Virus record (IMG/VR): IMGVR_UViG_3300037042_004000
Location: 1-64,000 of that record
Reading direction: 5' to 3' (one strand)
DNA: 64,000 nt
Source: a virus
Positions 23,109-33,598 of the stretch are shown here, piece by piece. The position numbers and the translations under genes were made by a program. The notes below the pieces were generated by a model that saw only the letters and a program-made list of their open reading frames with translations, was not told the origin of the DNA and ran no database searches. The stretch's first letter is position 1; each line of letters opens with the position of its first letter.

Positions 23109-23649
23109 AGCTACAAATAATGGTAAATTAAACAAATTAGATGATAATAAATTTTATATTCTCATACCAAAAAATGGGGGTTTACCAGAGCGTAAAATTT
23201 CGTTTTATGTATTGCCAGAAATTTCAGATTCTAAGTCAGCGGTATATGCAGATGAATCAATTATGGGAAGATCAATGCCACTAAAAACCTATTCTTATTC
23301 TGACAATAGAAGCATTGGTGTTAATATACATTTTTTGGTAACTAGTCAAAAGGATATTAGTGAAAACATTACGGCTATGCGATCTTTACAAAGTTGTGTA
23401 TATCCAGGTGAAGAAGGTAATTTCCCATTTACTCCTCCACCTGTATGTAAGATAAAATTTGGAGATATATTGGGCAGCAAGCCGTTGTGTTGTGTGCTTA
23501 AGTCCTATTCTGTAAAATTTCCAACTGAAGTAGCATGGGATGCGACTTATTTTATACCATACAAATTTGATATGGATACAAATTGGGATGTTGTTTACAA
23601 CAGTATGGATCTTCCAAGCTCTACTAGAATTTTACAGTTCGGAGTATAA
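23101..23649 (+). CDS. baseplate/tail-tube-initiator-type protein
   Basis: 182 aa from ATG 23101, which overlaps the tape measure end; a longer in-frame start would lie deep in that gene. It is beta-rich: FYILIPKNGGLPERKISFY, SIGVNIHFLVTSQKD, PPPVCKIKFGDILG, then LCCVLKSYSVKFPTEVAWD. The order tape measure, small beta protein, gp53-like, hub matches T4/P2-type clusters in which this slot holds a tube initiator or LysM-type hub-associated protein. Assignment is by position. Confidence 0.55.
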   Translation: MPKATNNGKLNKLDDNKFYILIPKNGGLPERKISFYVLPEISDSKSAVYADESIMGRSMPLKTYSYSDNRSIGVNIHFLVTSQKDISENITAMRSLQSCVYPGEEGNFPFTPPPVCKIKFGDILGSKPLCCVLKSYSVKFPTEVAWDATYFIPYKFDMDTNWDVVYNSMDLPSSTRILQFGV

Positions 23650-23651
23650 AG

Positions 23652-23978
23652 ATGGCAAACAAAATAGAAATTACAACAATAGATCCCCAAAAAAATGGTT
23701 TGGCAGCTCCAATGAGTCGATACACTACTAGCCAAGTAATTTATTATGGCGATGCTAAAAAAATGACTTATGCAACATATGTGAAAAATGTTGCAAATAT
23801 AAATAAATCAGATAGATATGCCGTTATTCCGCCTGGATATGAGTATCGTCCTGATCGAGCTTCTATTGAAGCTTACGGTATACCGGATTTGTGGTGGAAA
23901 ATTATGGAAGCCAATAATATAAAAGACATATTTGATTTTAAAGCCGGGAGAACAATCAGATTACCGGAGAACATTTAA
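23652..23978 (+). CDS. gp53-like baseplate wedge protein
   Basis: 108 aa. The C-terminal half PPGYEYRPDRASIEAYG-IPDLWWKIMEANNI...IRLP matches the pattern of T4 gp53 and related LysM-like wedge proteins (Y-x-x-P-D-x-x-A ... WW-x-I-x-x-x-N-x-I ... G-x-x-I-x-x-P). In T4, gp53 helps join wedges around the hub. It sits between tail genes with a 1-bp overlap to the hub gene. Confidence 0.7.
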   Translation: MANKIEITTIDPQKNGLAAPMSRYTTSQVIYYGDAKKMTYATYVKNVANINKSDRYAVIPPGYEYRPDRASIEAYGIPDLWWKIMEANNIKDIFDFKAGRTIRLPENI

Positions 23979-25387
23979 TGGCGCAAGATACATATGAATG
24001 TCTGAGAGATTGCATAGCCGACTACGGTAGTATTAAGCCATTATTTCTGCCTGGAGTGGGAAGTAATGGTGATTATTCTAGGAGGAATAATGTGATGTCT
24101 CCATTTGTCACTGTGGATTTTATGGGAGGTGGAGGCAATCTTACCGTAGGCAACAAATCTTCTCCCGACGTAGATAACCACGCTATTATTAAAAGTTTTG
24201 AGTGTGGTACGTCTGATGGAATGGCATGTTCAATAGAAATTTTTGATGAAGAGGGAGGGAAATTTCAGCAAGTTTTTCGCCGTCTCACAAAAAAGATGAC
24301 AAATATTGACGATTATAAAATGAAAATAGACTTCGGATGGTTGATGACAGATTGTAATGGACAGACATCAAAGTGGGGAACTTCACAATCAATTTACATG
24401 CTTCCATTCCAAATTGAAGTAAATTATATTCAAGGTAAAATCAAATATTTGGTAACTGGAAATGATGTTATGAACGGCAGTTTTAATACAAGATACACGA
24501 AACCTCTAGGAGATGATAAATACAGCAAACTTTCTCTTAAAGATGCCATTAGAAAGCTTTGTAAAGATGAAGATCCTAAAATTAATGTGGAATTTAAAAA
24601 AAAGGGGGCTGAAGAAGAATGGGACTTTAAAGGTGATCCCAAGGATAGTTGGAAAACAAATAATGAAGATAAATTATCTATTATAAGACGTTGGATTAGA
24701 CCTTACCGAACTATAGATGATAAGGGAATTATAATTACTTGGAATAACACAGAAGAGAAACCCACATTAATTCTTTGGGAAGATCCTGGTGAAGAGTGGG
24801 GAAAACCTATTGGAACCTTTATTGTTAATGGGGGCAAATGCAGTAATGTTCTAGAATTTAGCCCTAAGTATAATTTTACGATAGGAATGGCGACCAAATC
24901 TGTTGGTGGTTATAGTGGTGGCGCAACATCTGGCGGACCAGTAGATATTAAAAAAGATATTACAAAAGAAAAAACCACAGAAGGTATTTTAAAAGCAATA
25001 ACTGTCCCTTCTCATGTTATAAACACTGAAGGTACAAAAGATGCTGGAAAACAAGTTGCCACATCTGAAGAGGCGAACAGCAAAGCAAATGCCGCAAGTG
25101 AACAATTGAATCAAGTAGATGCTGAAATGCGAATACATGGCAATCCGTCTTTGAAATTGTGTAGTATTATAGAAATGTTAAACGCAAGGGTCGCCATTGT
25201 AGTCATTAATCCTTTTCATTTATTTGGTGGAGAAGGAGAATGTGGGAAATGGTTGGCCAAACCTATGTGTAATGATATTTTATCAAGTAAAGATTGGATG
25301 ATAATGGGAGTATCTCACTCTATTAGAGAAGGTAGTTTCACAACTACTTTAAAGCTTTATTTGCCTGCTAGGAGCATACCAATTTAA
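23978..25387 (+). CDS. baseplate hub protein (gp27/gpD-like)
   Basis: 469 aa. The early region (FVTVDFMGGGGNLTVG, KSFECGTSDGMACSIEIFDEEGG) and a later domain with ALRD-like pockets are consistent with the late-control-D/gp27 hub fold, which trimerises beneath the tube and carries the spike. A central Gly/Thr- and Lys-rich linker (about 310-385) precedes the last beta domain. It is encoded directly before the OB-fold spike, as in other contractile tails. Sequence similarity is weak; synteny carries the call. Confidence 0.65.
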   Translation: MAQDTYECLRDCIADYGSIKPLFLPGVGSNGDYSRRNNVMSPFVTVDFMGGGGNLTVGNKSSPDVDNHAIIKSFECGTSDGMACSIEIFDEEGGKFQQVFRRLTKKMTNIDDYKMKIDFGWLMTDCNGQTSKWGTSQSIYMLPFQIEVNYIQGKIKYLVTGNDVMNGSFNTRYTKPLGDDKYSKLSLKDAIRKLCKDEDPKINVEFKKKGAEEEWDFKGDPKDSWKTNNEDKLSIIRRWIRPYRTIDDKGIIITWNNTEEKPTLILWEDPGEEWGKPIGTFIVNGGKCSNVLEFSPKYNFTIGMATKSVGGYSGGATSGGPVDIKKDITKEKTTEGILKAITVPSHVINTEGTKDAGKQVATSEEANSKANAASEQLNQVDAEMRIHGNPSLKLCSIIEMLNARVAIVVINPFHLFGGEGECGKWLAKPMCNDILSSKDWMIMGVSHSIREGSFTTTLKLYLPARSIPI

Positions 25388-27229
25388 ATGTATAAAATTG
25401 ATGACATAGAATATCGTTTGACTGCAATTGAAAATCGTTTTGGCGACTTAGGCTATGATTTTAAGAAAATAGTAACTAGCGAACTTAAAAGACGTTGGAG
25501 ACATATTTCGCAAAATGAATCATATTTTGGATTGTATACAGCACTGTGTATAGACACTCAAGATCCGTATCAACAAGGTAGAGTTAGGTTCTTCTCCCCG
25601 GTATTTAATGAAGTTGATGCACCTATTGAAAGCTTAGATTGGGCTTACCCTATTACACCTATGGGAGGATTAGATGATTCGGGATTAGTTTGGGTTCCAC
25701 CTGTAGGAACAACTCTTTGTATTATATTTGAAAGAGGGTCAAGAGATGCACCTTATTATATAGGAACCACTTGGCATAGAGATAGAGGCCCTGATGGTGA
25801 GCATATTTGGGATTTTAATATCAAAGAATATTATGACTTGTATGAAGGACATAGGAAAGGATATTTAATACCGCCTAATGATGGCTCTCAAGTCATGCCT
25901 CCCTGGAATACAGATAATTATGAAGAAATAGATCAACCAAAATTAGTCGGTCCTCCCAAAACAAATAAATTTGCCTCTCCTAATCAATATGGATATAAAA
26001 CACCACAAAAAGCGATGGTCAAACATGTAGATGGCAATAAAGAGAAGGATTACAAATTCAAAAGAACTGAAATTCTTTCATCTTGTGGCAATGGAATGCT
26101 TTTCAAAGATGATCCAATGAACAAAAGTATTGATTGCATTCATCCAGATAAAGGAGGAAGCAACGAATATTTTAAACATGAAAATGAGTGCCGTCCATTT
26201 AAAGGCCCAGATACTCCTCAGAATAACAAGTATTCCCTTAATAATACAGGCGTTCAAATAATTTCTTGTTCGGGACATACAATTATTTTAGACGATAAGA
26301 TTAGTGGTGAAGGAGAGATCCCAGAATGGGAGAAAAGCATTGAGCCTTTTAATTTTGGAGATTTATATCAAGGTAAATTAAAGATAATTTCTACTACTGG
26401 ACATAGAATAGAATTAAGTGATGAAGAAGATGTGCCTGAAAACAGAGGGAAAAATAATTATATTAGATTATTATCTGCTTGTGGTAATTGTATTGAATTG
26501 AACGATCATACCGTGGATAGTACCTCTGCTGGTTCCGAAAGAGGTATTCATATCATCAGCACAAGCAAACATACTTTTGAGATGATAGATGAAGAGAATA
26601 CTCAAGCTAGTCCAGCAAGGGAAGAGATAGATAAACCAGATGATGAAGCAGAAGCTAATATTGACAGGGAAGATAGACCAGTAAGTCAAGCGAAAAAAGC
26701 ATTTGTTAGAATAAGAACTGGATATGGTTTAGAGTTAATGATGTCGGATGACAATAGTCAAGAGGAGACGAAACAACAATATATTCAAATTTATTGTCCT
26801 TTTACCACTTCTCAAGAAGATGGACCACACATAATGAGGTTCCAAGAGGGCAGTGGAGGCAATGGTTATGTGTTTTTAATGGTTGGTGGTTATTATCTTT
26901 GTTATACTAAAAAAGACAACATATCAATTGTTGGGGAAGAAAAAGATCCATCTGATTGGATTGTGGTTGTAAGTAAAAATAGTTTTATAATATCGAAGGA
27001 AAGTTATATAAACGTGTCTAAATCACATTTGTTTTTGGCAGATGAAGCTATATATTTATTAGCGGGGCATGATAATTTTGAATACAATCCAAAAGGTGAT
27101 CCATACATGTACCCCGTAATGTGTTTGGGTAAAAACGGAATCGTTTTCAGTGACAGAGTATATGTTTCTGCTTCCGATGCCGCCCAATTAGCACCTGTAT
27201 TTTTAATGTCGCCATTCGCCAAAGGATAA
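25388..27229 (+). CDS. baseplate spike protein with gp5/VgrG-type OB-fold
   Basis: 613 aa. Residues about 45-140 carry the gp5 N-terminal OB-fold pattern: LYTALCIDTQDPYQQGRV, AYPITPMGG, DDSGLVWVPPVGTTLCIIFE and PYYIGTTW. No lysozyme domain is seen. The rest repeats IISCSGHTIIL/KIISTTGHRIEL/RLLSACGNCIEL/HIISTSKHTFEM strands, the periodic pattern of a VgrG/gp5-type beta-helix needle. The protein probably forms the membrane-piercing tip. The stop overlaps the region before gp25. Confidence 0.8.
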   Translation: MYKIDDIEYRLTAIENRFGDLGYDFKKIVTSELKRRWRHISQNESYFGLYTALCIDTQDPYQQGRVRFFSPVFNEVDAPIESLDWAYPITPMGGLDDSGLVWVPPVGTTLCIIFERGSRDAPYYIGTTWHRDRGPDGEHIWDFNIKEYYDLYEGHRKGYLIPPNDGSQVMPPWNTDNYEEIDQPKLVGPPKTNKFASPNQYGYKTPQKAMVKHVDGNKEKDYKFKRTEILSSCGNGMLFKDDPMNKSIDCIHPDKGGSNEYFKHENECRPFKGPDTPQNNKYSLNNTGVQIISCSGHTIILDDKISGEGEIPEWEKSIEPFNFGDLYQGKLKIISTTGHRIELSDEEDVPENRGKNNYIRLLSACGNCIELNDHTVDSTSAGSERGIHIISTSKHTFEMIDEENTQASPAREEIDKPDDEAEANIDREDRPVSQAKKAFVRIRTGYGLELMMSDDNSQEETKQQYIQIYCPFTTSQEDGPHIMRFQEGSGGNGYVFLMVGGYYLCYTKKDNISIVGEEKDPSDWIVVVSKNSFIISKESYINVSKSHLFLADEAIYLLAGHDNFEYNPKGDPYMYPVMCLGKNGIVFSDRVYVSASDAAQLAPVFLMSPFAKG

Positions 27230-27231
27230 AA

Positions 27232-27624
27232 ATGGAAATATTTGGAGCACCATATCCGATAGAACAACACCCATTAGGGTTTTTTCATGTTCAAACTGGG
27301 TTGGATCAAACCAAATCAGATTTGTTAGCATTACTTTTAACTAATCCAAATGAAAGAATAATGCTTAACGATTTCGGCGTTCCATTAAGAAGGCTTATGT
27401 TTGAACAAAGTAGTGATATTTTAATAGAAGAAGCAAAAAGACTTATAACAATAGCTATAAGAACTTGGGAGCCTAGAGTAGAAATTGAAAATATTGATGT
27501 TTCTTTTGGAGAAGAAGAAGATGACCAAGTTCTATATATTAAAATTAAATTTTTTGATCCAAATAATATTACAGAATTACAAGAACTAGTGTTAGAACTA
27601 CCACTTAGTTCATCAGGAGCTTAA
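27232..27624 (+). CDS. gp25-like baseplate wedge protein
   Basis: 130 aa, the usual size for the GPW/gp25 family. It contains LLLTNPNERIMLNDFGVPLRRLMFEQ, the core with the conserved Glu-Arg and F-G-x-x-L pattern, then RTWEPRVEIENIDVSF. The protein is related to lysozymes in fold but structural, and it starts sheath assembly in contractile tails. It is followed by baseplate J, the canonical order. Confidence 0.9.
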   Translation: MEIFGAPYPIEQHPLGFFHVQTGLDQTKSDLLALLLTNPNERIMLNDFGVPLRRLMFEQSSDILIEEAKRLITIAIRTWEPRVEIENIDVSFGEEEDDQVLYIKIKFFDPNNITELQELVLELPLSSSGA

Positions 27625-27625
27625 G

Positions 27626-29200
27626 ATGCCAGAAAATTGTCCAATTGATATTACGCCATACGAACAATCGGGAGTAATTAAAACCCCTAATATAGTCAAT
27701 CTTAATTATACTAATCAAGATTTTTGGTCTATGAAAAGTAGATTGGTTCAATTTATCAATGAGAGATTTGGTCCTAATGGCACAGTCATACCAAATACAT
27801 TTAATGATTTAGTAGAATCTAGTATTGCTATCATGCTTATTGAAAATTGGGCATTTTTAGCTGATACTTTATCTTTTAAAATGGATCAGATTGTTAATGA
27901 GTTATTTATTGACACTGTAACAGAGATAGATAATGCTTTTCGTTTGTCTAAATTGGTTGGGTTTACACCTCAGCCGCCAATAGGCGCATCTTCTAAATGG
28001 TCTGCTACTATTAATATGGTTACCGTAACTGATGTGATTGTTGATACTCCACTAGAAATTTCATTAGTGGCAAATAATGAATCAATAACAATTGAACTTT
28101 TCCAAGCAGATGCTAATGGAGATCCTATTTTCGACATACCAATTACTATACCAGCAGGACAAGTAATTAATTCTAGCATAGTTGGTCTTGAAGGAAAAAC
28201 ATACACAGAAGAATTTGCTGGAACTGGAGAAAGTTCTCAAGTAGTCACATTGTCCAATTCTCCAGTAATTTATGATTCGGCGCAAGTAGAGGTAGATGGA
28301 ACTATTTGGACACAAGTAGATTATTTTACAGATTCTCAACCAAGAAAAGAATATAGATTTGAACAAGATTCTACTTATGTTGGATATGTTGTATTTGGTA
28401 ATAATAGAGCAGGATTAATACCTTCTCAGGGATCTAGAATTAGTGTTAGATATAGAGTAGGTGGTGGAAGTAGAGGCAATATTATTACTGGGTATGCCGA
28501 TGTAACTAAACAAGCAATTGTATCAGGTGTGGACTATAGAGTTCCTATTGTTTTCTCCAATTATACAAAAGGACAATATGGTTATGATGGGGATACAATT
28601 GAAGATATTAGGAGAAAATTACCTGCTTGGATTAGAACACAAGACAGGGCTGTTTCTGGAAGTGATTATAAAACCTTGGCAGATCAGTTTTCGACAGCGT
28701 ATCATGGACAAATTGGAAAATCAAATGCCATTTTGAGAAACCACGGATGTGCAGGCAATATAATTGATTTGTTTATTTTGGCTAAAGATGGCACAGATGG
28801 ATTAGATATCGCATCGAATGGATTGAAGGTAGCTTTAATGGAGGAATTAACTGATAAGAAAATGTTAACAGATTTTATGTGCATCAGAGATGGTAGCATA
28901 ATCTATGTTGATGTTACTATTGAGGCTACTTTGGATAAGTTTAACAGAAAGTTTCAAGAAGAAATAAAGGCGTGGATTCAAGATAGGGCTACCATATTTT
29001 TCTCAATCAATAATTGGGAGTATGGACAATCATTAAAGATTGCTGATCTAGTAAGAGATTTGTCTGATATAAAACAAGTTTCTAGTTTTTTGGCTAATTT
29101 TATAACTGCTGATCCAGATAATTCAGGAGAATTAGTTACTGCCAAGTATTATGAAATAATTAGACCGGACGAAATTACCATTTCGTTTTTGTACACTTAA
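27626..29200 (+). CDS. baseplate J/gp6-like protein
   Basis: 524 aa behind AGGAGC. It has the baseplate J layout: an N-terminal helical domain with FIDTVTEIDNAFRLSKLVG, a central beta domain with GYVVFGNNRAGLIPSQGSRI and VRYRVGGGSRGNI, and a C-terminal part with the AVSGSDYKTLADQF motif. gp6/J proteins form the inner ring of the baseplate and hold the wedges together. Length is close to that of family members with an inserted domain. Confidence 0.9.
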   Translation: MPENCPIDITPYEQSGVIKTPNIVNLNYTNQDFWSMKSRLVQFINERFGPNGTVIPNTFNDLVESSIAIMLIENWAFLADTLSFKMDQIVNELFIDTVTEIDNAFRLSKLVGFTPQPPIGASSKWSATINMVTVTDVIVDTPLEISLVANNESITIELFQADANGDPIFDIPITIPAGQVINSSIVGLEGKTYTEEFAGTGESSQVVTLSNSPVIYDSAQVEVDGTIWTQVDYFTDSQPRKEYRFEQDSTYVGYVVFGNNRAGLIPSQGSRISVRYRVGGGSRGNIITGYADVTKQAIVSGVDYRVPIVFSNYTKGQYGYDGDTIEDIRRKLPAWIRTQDRAVSGSDYKTLADQFSTAYHGQIGKSNAILRNHGCAGNIIDLFILAKDGTDGLDIASNGLKVALMEELTDKKMLTDFMCIRDGSIIYVDVTIEATLDKFNRKFQEEIKAWIQDRATIFFSINNWEYGQSLKIADLVRDLSDIKQVSSFLANFITADPDNSGELVTAKYYEIIRPDEITISFLYT

Positions 29201-29210
29201 AGGAGCAATT

Positions 29211-32200
29211 GTGGCTACAAAGAGGATAACTCAATCACCAACCATATCAGATCAAATAATCTTTGACATTTTATGTCCAGGGTCCGATGGTTGTTTTGCA
29301 AGTGATCCGTATATGGTAAGCACCGTTACTGTTTATTATGTGGAAAGAAATTTTACTAGTGATAATTTTGGTGAATATAATGGAGTAGATGAAACATTAC
29401 AGGCAGAATACGATGCAGCCAGAGAAGCTGCTTGTGCCGATCCTAGTGAAATCAATCTTGCTATTCTAAATCAGCTTGAAACAAGAATGTCACTAGAAAG
29501 TAGTTTTACACAATTTTATTATAAAGATGCCAAAACGGTATTAGTGGTTGGTTCTTCAAGTATGCCAGCGTGGATAGGGACAGATATTGAAAATTCAAGA
29601 CTTATTCACATTGATGAAGATGTTGATGAGAATGTTCAGTATGGAAACTTTGAATTAGAATGGTCGCCTTTGGGTATGAGAGAAGGGGATTATTTTATTT
29701 GTTGGACATGGTATCCCAATATTGGTGGCAGTTCTTTAACATCTCATTTATATTTTAGTTTGGGTGGCAGCACACAACTTACTACTAGCATCCCTACACA
29801 TTTTACACAACCTAAAAAATATGAGACTTTATTAGACCGATACCTTCCTGAAATGTTTAAAACCACTCTTTGTAATGGAGATTTAACTCCTAAAGTATTG
29901 AGTGAGTTTGACATGGCTATTGCTAAAGGGTTTACATTTTTAGAAGATATGGCAAACCAAATGGTGGATTTATTAGATGCCAATGCTACTCACGAATCGT
30001 TTCTTCCAGCTTTAGCAAGCATGTTTAATTTAAAATTACGGTCTCAAGACCCGACTAGATGGCGAAGACAAATAAAAAATTCAGTTCCACTCTTCAAAAA
30101 GAAAGGGACTTTAATAGGATTAACAGAAGCTTTAGCAGAAACAGGCATAATTCTTAATAGTTTTGTTAGGTTGTGGCAAGTTATTTCTTCATATACTTGG
30201 CAAGAATTGTTAGATATTACAGAAAATGGACAAGATACATTTGACTTAAGTCAGCTAGCATTGTTACCAATTGATACAAGTAATTTTGAATTATATTATC
30301 GAGGTGTAAATGATACAGAATGGACAACGATGGCTTCTACAAATGTTTCTATTTCAGAAGTAGATGGAGTTACAGTAGTGACATGGTTGGGAAGTCCTTT
30401 GGTTGTAGGAGACTCTTTAAGAATTGTTTACCAAACAAATATAATTACAACACCACAAGAGCAACTTATAGAGATTTATATTCGAAGTCTTCCGATAGCA
30501 GATCAAAGAGATGAAAGAGATCAAATATATCCATTGAAAAATTGGAATGTTAGAGTAATAGAAGAAAATGACCCATATTTTGATGTTGTAATTCCAACAA
30601 GACATCCATATTACGATCCTTTAGTTTTTGGTTGGGTTCGAACAGAGTTTCCTTATAGTGAAAATATCTATAATATGGATGAATATAATGGTAGTGTAAG
30701 AGATTCATTAAATCCTTGTGATATTGATAGAGAGTTCATAGATTATTGTCACGGTGGCCAAAGTAGTTTATTTAACATTGATTTAGAGATAGAAGAACTT
30801 TGTGAAGATAGGATTTCAGAAGCTAGAGAGATTGTAGAAGAATATGTTCCTTTCCATGCAATACCGCACACTATATCAATTAGTGGCGCTGTAAATGACT
30901 TTGTATCTTCTGGGCAGGAAGAAATTCAAGGATTAATAACAGTTCACGGAGAAGAAACAACAATATCGGGCAATGGGCAAATGATATTCAACAGAGTTAT
31001 GGCTGAAGGTTGTCAAATATTGAGAGATGAATTGGCAACGGCAACGGTAGAAGTTACTACAACTGATATGGCTTATAATGATGAGGTTGTATTGTTTTCT
31101 CCAGACAATAAATTAGATGAGATCGGATTATCTGTCAGTAATGTTTTAGAGATTTTATCTCCTGGCCCACCTTGGGTTACTCAACCGGAAATAAATGTTG
31201 GAATATATTCTTTGTCAGACGTGCAAGGGAATTATGGGGTTGTTTCTGGAAGCATTCCTTTGCCTGTAGACAATCGTTCTTTTGCTTATCGTTTGTCTAA
31301 TGATTTTTATAGTAACAGTGATACTACAATTTTTCAAGAATTTGTATTTAATGATGATAATATTAGTTTTGTAGATTTGTGGAACGATGAAACTCCAGAA
31401 AATGCTTATGACGGAAGTTGGACTTTGGTTTTAGCAGGTTATCCATATACAGGAGATAATGTCTATGAAGTCATTTCTATGGATATAGATGGCAATTTAC
31501 GGTTGGATAATTTTCTTAAGATTGGTTGTACTTTGCCATCCACAGACACCACGGGCATTAATTATATTTTAAAAGATGATTCTGGAAACACAATCGCTTC
31601 TGGCGCTACTGGTGAATGGACAGAAACTACAAGGGGATTAGTTGATATAAGTAGTGAAGTATCTTTAGACGATGTCATGAACATAATTAAAATTGGCAAC
31701 TATGTTTTATATAATGGACTTCAATATCGAGTAGATGCCTTTTTAGATATGCATAGATTCTATATTAGTAAATATACAGATGGAACAGCCAGTAGCATTT
31801 TAATTCATGTTTATGACAGATTAATAGATACAGCTATTGGGTATTTTAATTATCGTGGAATGACTTTAGAAACAATTGTTAATTATGAAACAGCGTTGAG
31901 CATCTCTAACGGCAAAAATTCTACAATTCCAGAAGATTTATTGAAAGATGATAATAATTTTAAAGAGAATTTTTTAATTATGATTACAATTTCTGGAACT
32001 GATTATTATTATGCTATATCTGATATTGATAATACTATAATAACATTGAATGGTCCTTACCAAACTTGGGGTTTATCTTCTGAGATTCTGGCTCCAAATG
32101 TCTCATTCCAAATCATTAAATATGCGAAAAATGGTCCGGTTGATATAGCCCCAAGAATTGCGCCTGTTTGGCCAGGACATGAATTTAGATTTTTAGATCG

Positions 32201-32360
32201 TAGAGGAAATGAAGTCATACAAGTACATAATTCAGAGACCGACGAGATTACTGGATTGGCGATGGCGACAGCATTGAATCAAGATCAATCTAAAGATGTG
32301 GTGTCTCAAAAAGAAAATATTAGCTTAAAGATAACATGGTTCGATCAGGAGAAAAAATGA
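29211..32360 (+). CDS. tail protein I/gp7-like large baseplate protein
   Basis: 1049 aa from GTG 29211 behind AAGGAGC. Residues about 205-330 have the P2 gpI-type core: LLDRYLPEMFKTT, FEDMANQ-like helices, WRRQIKNSVPLFKKKGT and LIGLTEALAETG. Long beta-rich extensions on both sides make it much larger than gpI, as expected of a wedge protein that also bears fibres. It may replace T4 gp7. ATGA overlap with the next gene. Confidence 0.75.
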   Translation: MATKRITQSPTISDQIIFDILCPGSDGCFASDPYMVSTVTVYYVERNFTSDNFGEYNGVDETLQAEYDAAREAACADPSEINLAILNQLETRMSLESSFTQFYYKDAKTVLVVGSSSMPAWIGTDIENSRLIHIDEDVDENVQYGNFELEWSPLGMREGDYFICWTWYPNIGGSSLTSHLYFSLGGSTQLTTSIPTHFTQPKKYETLLDRYLPEMFKTTLCNGDLTPKVLSEFDMAIAKGFTFLEDMANQMVDLLDANATHESFLPALASMFNLKLRSQDPTRWRRQIKNSVPLFKKKGTLIGLTEALAETGIILNSFVRLWQVISSYTWQELLDITENGQDTFDLSQLALLPIDTSNFELYYRGVNDTEWTTMASTNVSISEVDGVTVVTWLGSPLVVGDSLRIVYQTNIITTPQEQLIEIYIRSLPIADQRDERDQIYPLKNWNVRVIEENDPYFDVVIPTRHPYYDPLVFGWVRTEFPYSENIYNMDEYNGSVRDSLNPCDIDREFIDYCHGGQSSLFNIDLEIEELCEDRISEAREIVEEYVPFHAIPHTISISGAVNDFVSSGQEEIQGLITVHGEETTISGNGQMIFNRVMAEGCQILRDELATATVEVTTTDMAYNDEVVLFSPDNKLDEIGLSVSNVLEILSPGPPWVTQPEINVGIYSLSDVQGNYGVVSGSIPLPVDNRSFAYRLSNDFYSNSDTTIFQEFVFNDDNISFVDLWNDETPENAYDGSWTLVLAGYPYTGDNVYEVISMDIDGNLRLDNFLKIGCTLPSTDTTGINYILKDDSGNTIASGATGEWTETTRGLVDISSEVSLDDVMNIIKIGNYVLYNGLQYRVDAFLDMHRFYISKYTDGTASSILIHVYDRLIDTAIGYFNYRGMTLETIVNYETALSISNGKNSTIPEDLLKDDNNFKENFLIMITISGTDYYYAISDIDNTIITLNGPYQTWGLSSEILAPNVSFQIIKYAKNGPVDIAPRIAPVWPGHEFRFLDRRGNEVIQVHNSETDEITGLAMATALNQDQSKDVVSQKENISLKITWFDQEKK

Positions 32361-32827
32361 ACGATAATATAAAATCAGAAGGTTTTGTTGATATTATAAT
32401 TGATTATGTCGATGGCCGACAAGAAATAATCAGTTTTAAAAATACGGTATTAAGAACTGGTCGTATAGCGTTGGCCAAAAGCTTGGCTAATGAGTTTGGC
32501 TCCGACTATGATTACTACATTACATCTATGTTGTTTGGCAATGGTGGAACAGTTGGTGGTGTTCCAAAAGTAGTATCAACTACCAGAAGTGGTTTATTTG
32601 GGACTACTCTTAAAACTAAGAATGTTTCCGTTACTTTAGATCCTGTTCAACCTACTCAAGTAACATTTACATCCGTTCTCACCACAAGTGATTGTAATGG
32701 AGAGGTCTTGAATGAAATGGCATTGCGAATGAATGATGGTGATTTATATAGTATGGCTACATTCCCTGATTTAAATAAGACATCTGCAATGGCGCTTACA
32801 TGGGTGTGGTCTGTTAATTTTATTTAA
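32357..32827 (+). CDS. small tail/baseplate appendage protein
   Basis: 156 aa from ATG 32357 (AGGAGAAAAA upstream), overlapping the previous stop by 4 bp. It contains NTVLRTGRIALAKSLANEFG, then ITSMLFGNGG, then GEVLNEMALRMNDGDLYSM. This pattern (N-x-V-x-x-x-G-R ... LFGNG ... NEMAL) recurs in phage tail-associated proteins and weakly resembles 57463 in the same window. Probably a virion surface protein. Confidence 0.55.
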   Translation: MNDNIKSEGFVDIIIDYVDGRQEIISFKNTVLRTGRIALAKSLANEFGSDYDYYITSMLFGNGGTVGGVPKVVSTTRSGLFGTTLKTKNVSVTLDPVQPTQVTFTSVLTTSDCNGEVLNEMALRMNDGDLYSMATFPDLNKTSAMALTWVWSVNFI

Positions 32828-32839
32828 TAAGGAGAAACT

Positions 32840-33598
32840 ATGCCAAACATAAATTTAATTCCAGCGGTGCTTTTTGAGGCAATGCAGCCTTATCACTTTC
32901 AATATGATAATCTTCCATTACAAGCCATTTTAGATCGCTTGGGAGTTGTTAATAGCGCAGTAGACAATGATTCTCAGCAAATAAGAGAATCTGTTGGTAC
33001 GCAGGGAACTTTAGCAAATCGTTTAACACAATCAATCAATGATGACGGCTCTTTAAAAACTGATGCTGTTGATGCTACTCTTCATAGCATTGAGGAACAT
33101 ACAGATGGTGCTACTTATGTTCGCATGACGGATATAGAGAGAGATAAACTTGTTCTTATTTCTGAAAACGCAACAGCTTTAGCAATGCAATTTGATACTG
33201 GTTCAACTATAGTTTTATTTGAGGATGAAGTGGTAGAGTTTTTGGATTCTGCTACTGTTACTTGGACTGTAACTGCGCCAAATAAGGTCAAGGCTAATAT
33301 GGCATGGCCTGAAGATGCAGCGCATTTACATTTTTATGGAATGACTCCGGTAGCTGTTGGTGGTTATCAAAATTATAAAACCACATCTATAAGCACTCCT
33401 TTTATGGAAGACACTTTGCGTGTCTTTATCAATGGTATAGCAATATTCTCTGATGATGACATATATGTTCCAGATTCTACACATACAACATGGACACTCA
33501 CATCGTTTACGCCTAATTATACTGCTGGGACTTTTGCTCTTAGCAGGGCAATAGACGCTTCTGACATAATAAGAATAGATTTTGACACGGATTTTTGA
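32840..33598 (+). CDS. tail fibre-like protein
   Basis: 252 aa behind AAGGAGAAAC. N-terminal helical part (about 1-95, including RMTDIERDKLVLIS, a coiled-coil-type segment seen in fibres), followed by beta repeats ending in FINGIAIFSDDDIYVPDST and SRAIDASDIIRIDF. The FINGI ... D-x-I-x-I-D pattern is common in trimeric fibre tip or attachment domains. It shares its TGATG junction with the next gene. Confidence 0.6.
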   Translation: MPNINLIPAVLFEAMQPYHFQYDNLPLQAILDRLGVVNSAVDNDSQQIRESVGTQGTLANRLTQSINDDGSLKTDAVDATLHSIEEHTDGATYVRMTDIERDKLVLISENATALAMQFDTGSTIVLFEDEVVEFLDSATVTWTVTAPNKVKANMAWPEDAAHLHFYGMTPVAVGGYQNYKTTSISTPFMEDTLRVFINGIAIFSDDDIYVPDSTHTTWTLTSFTPNYTAGTFALSRAIDASDIIRIDFDTDF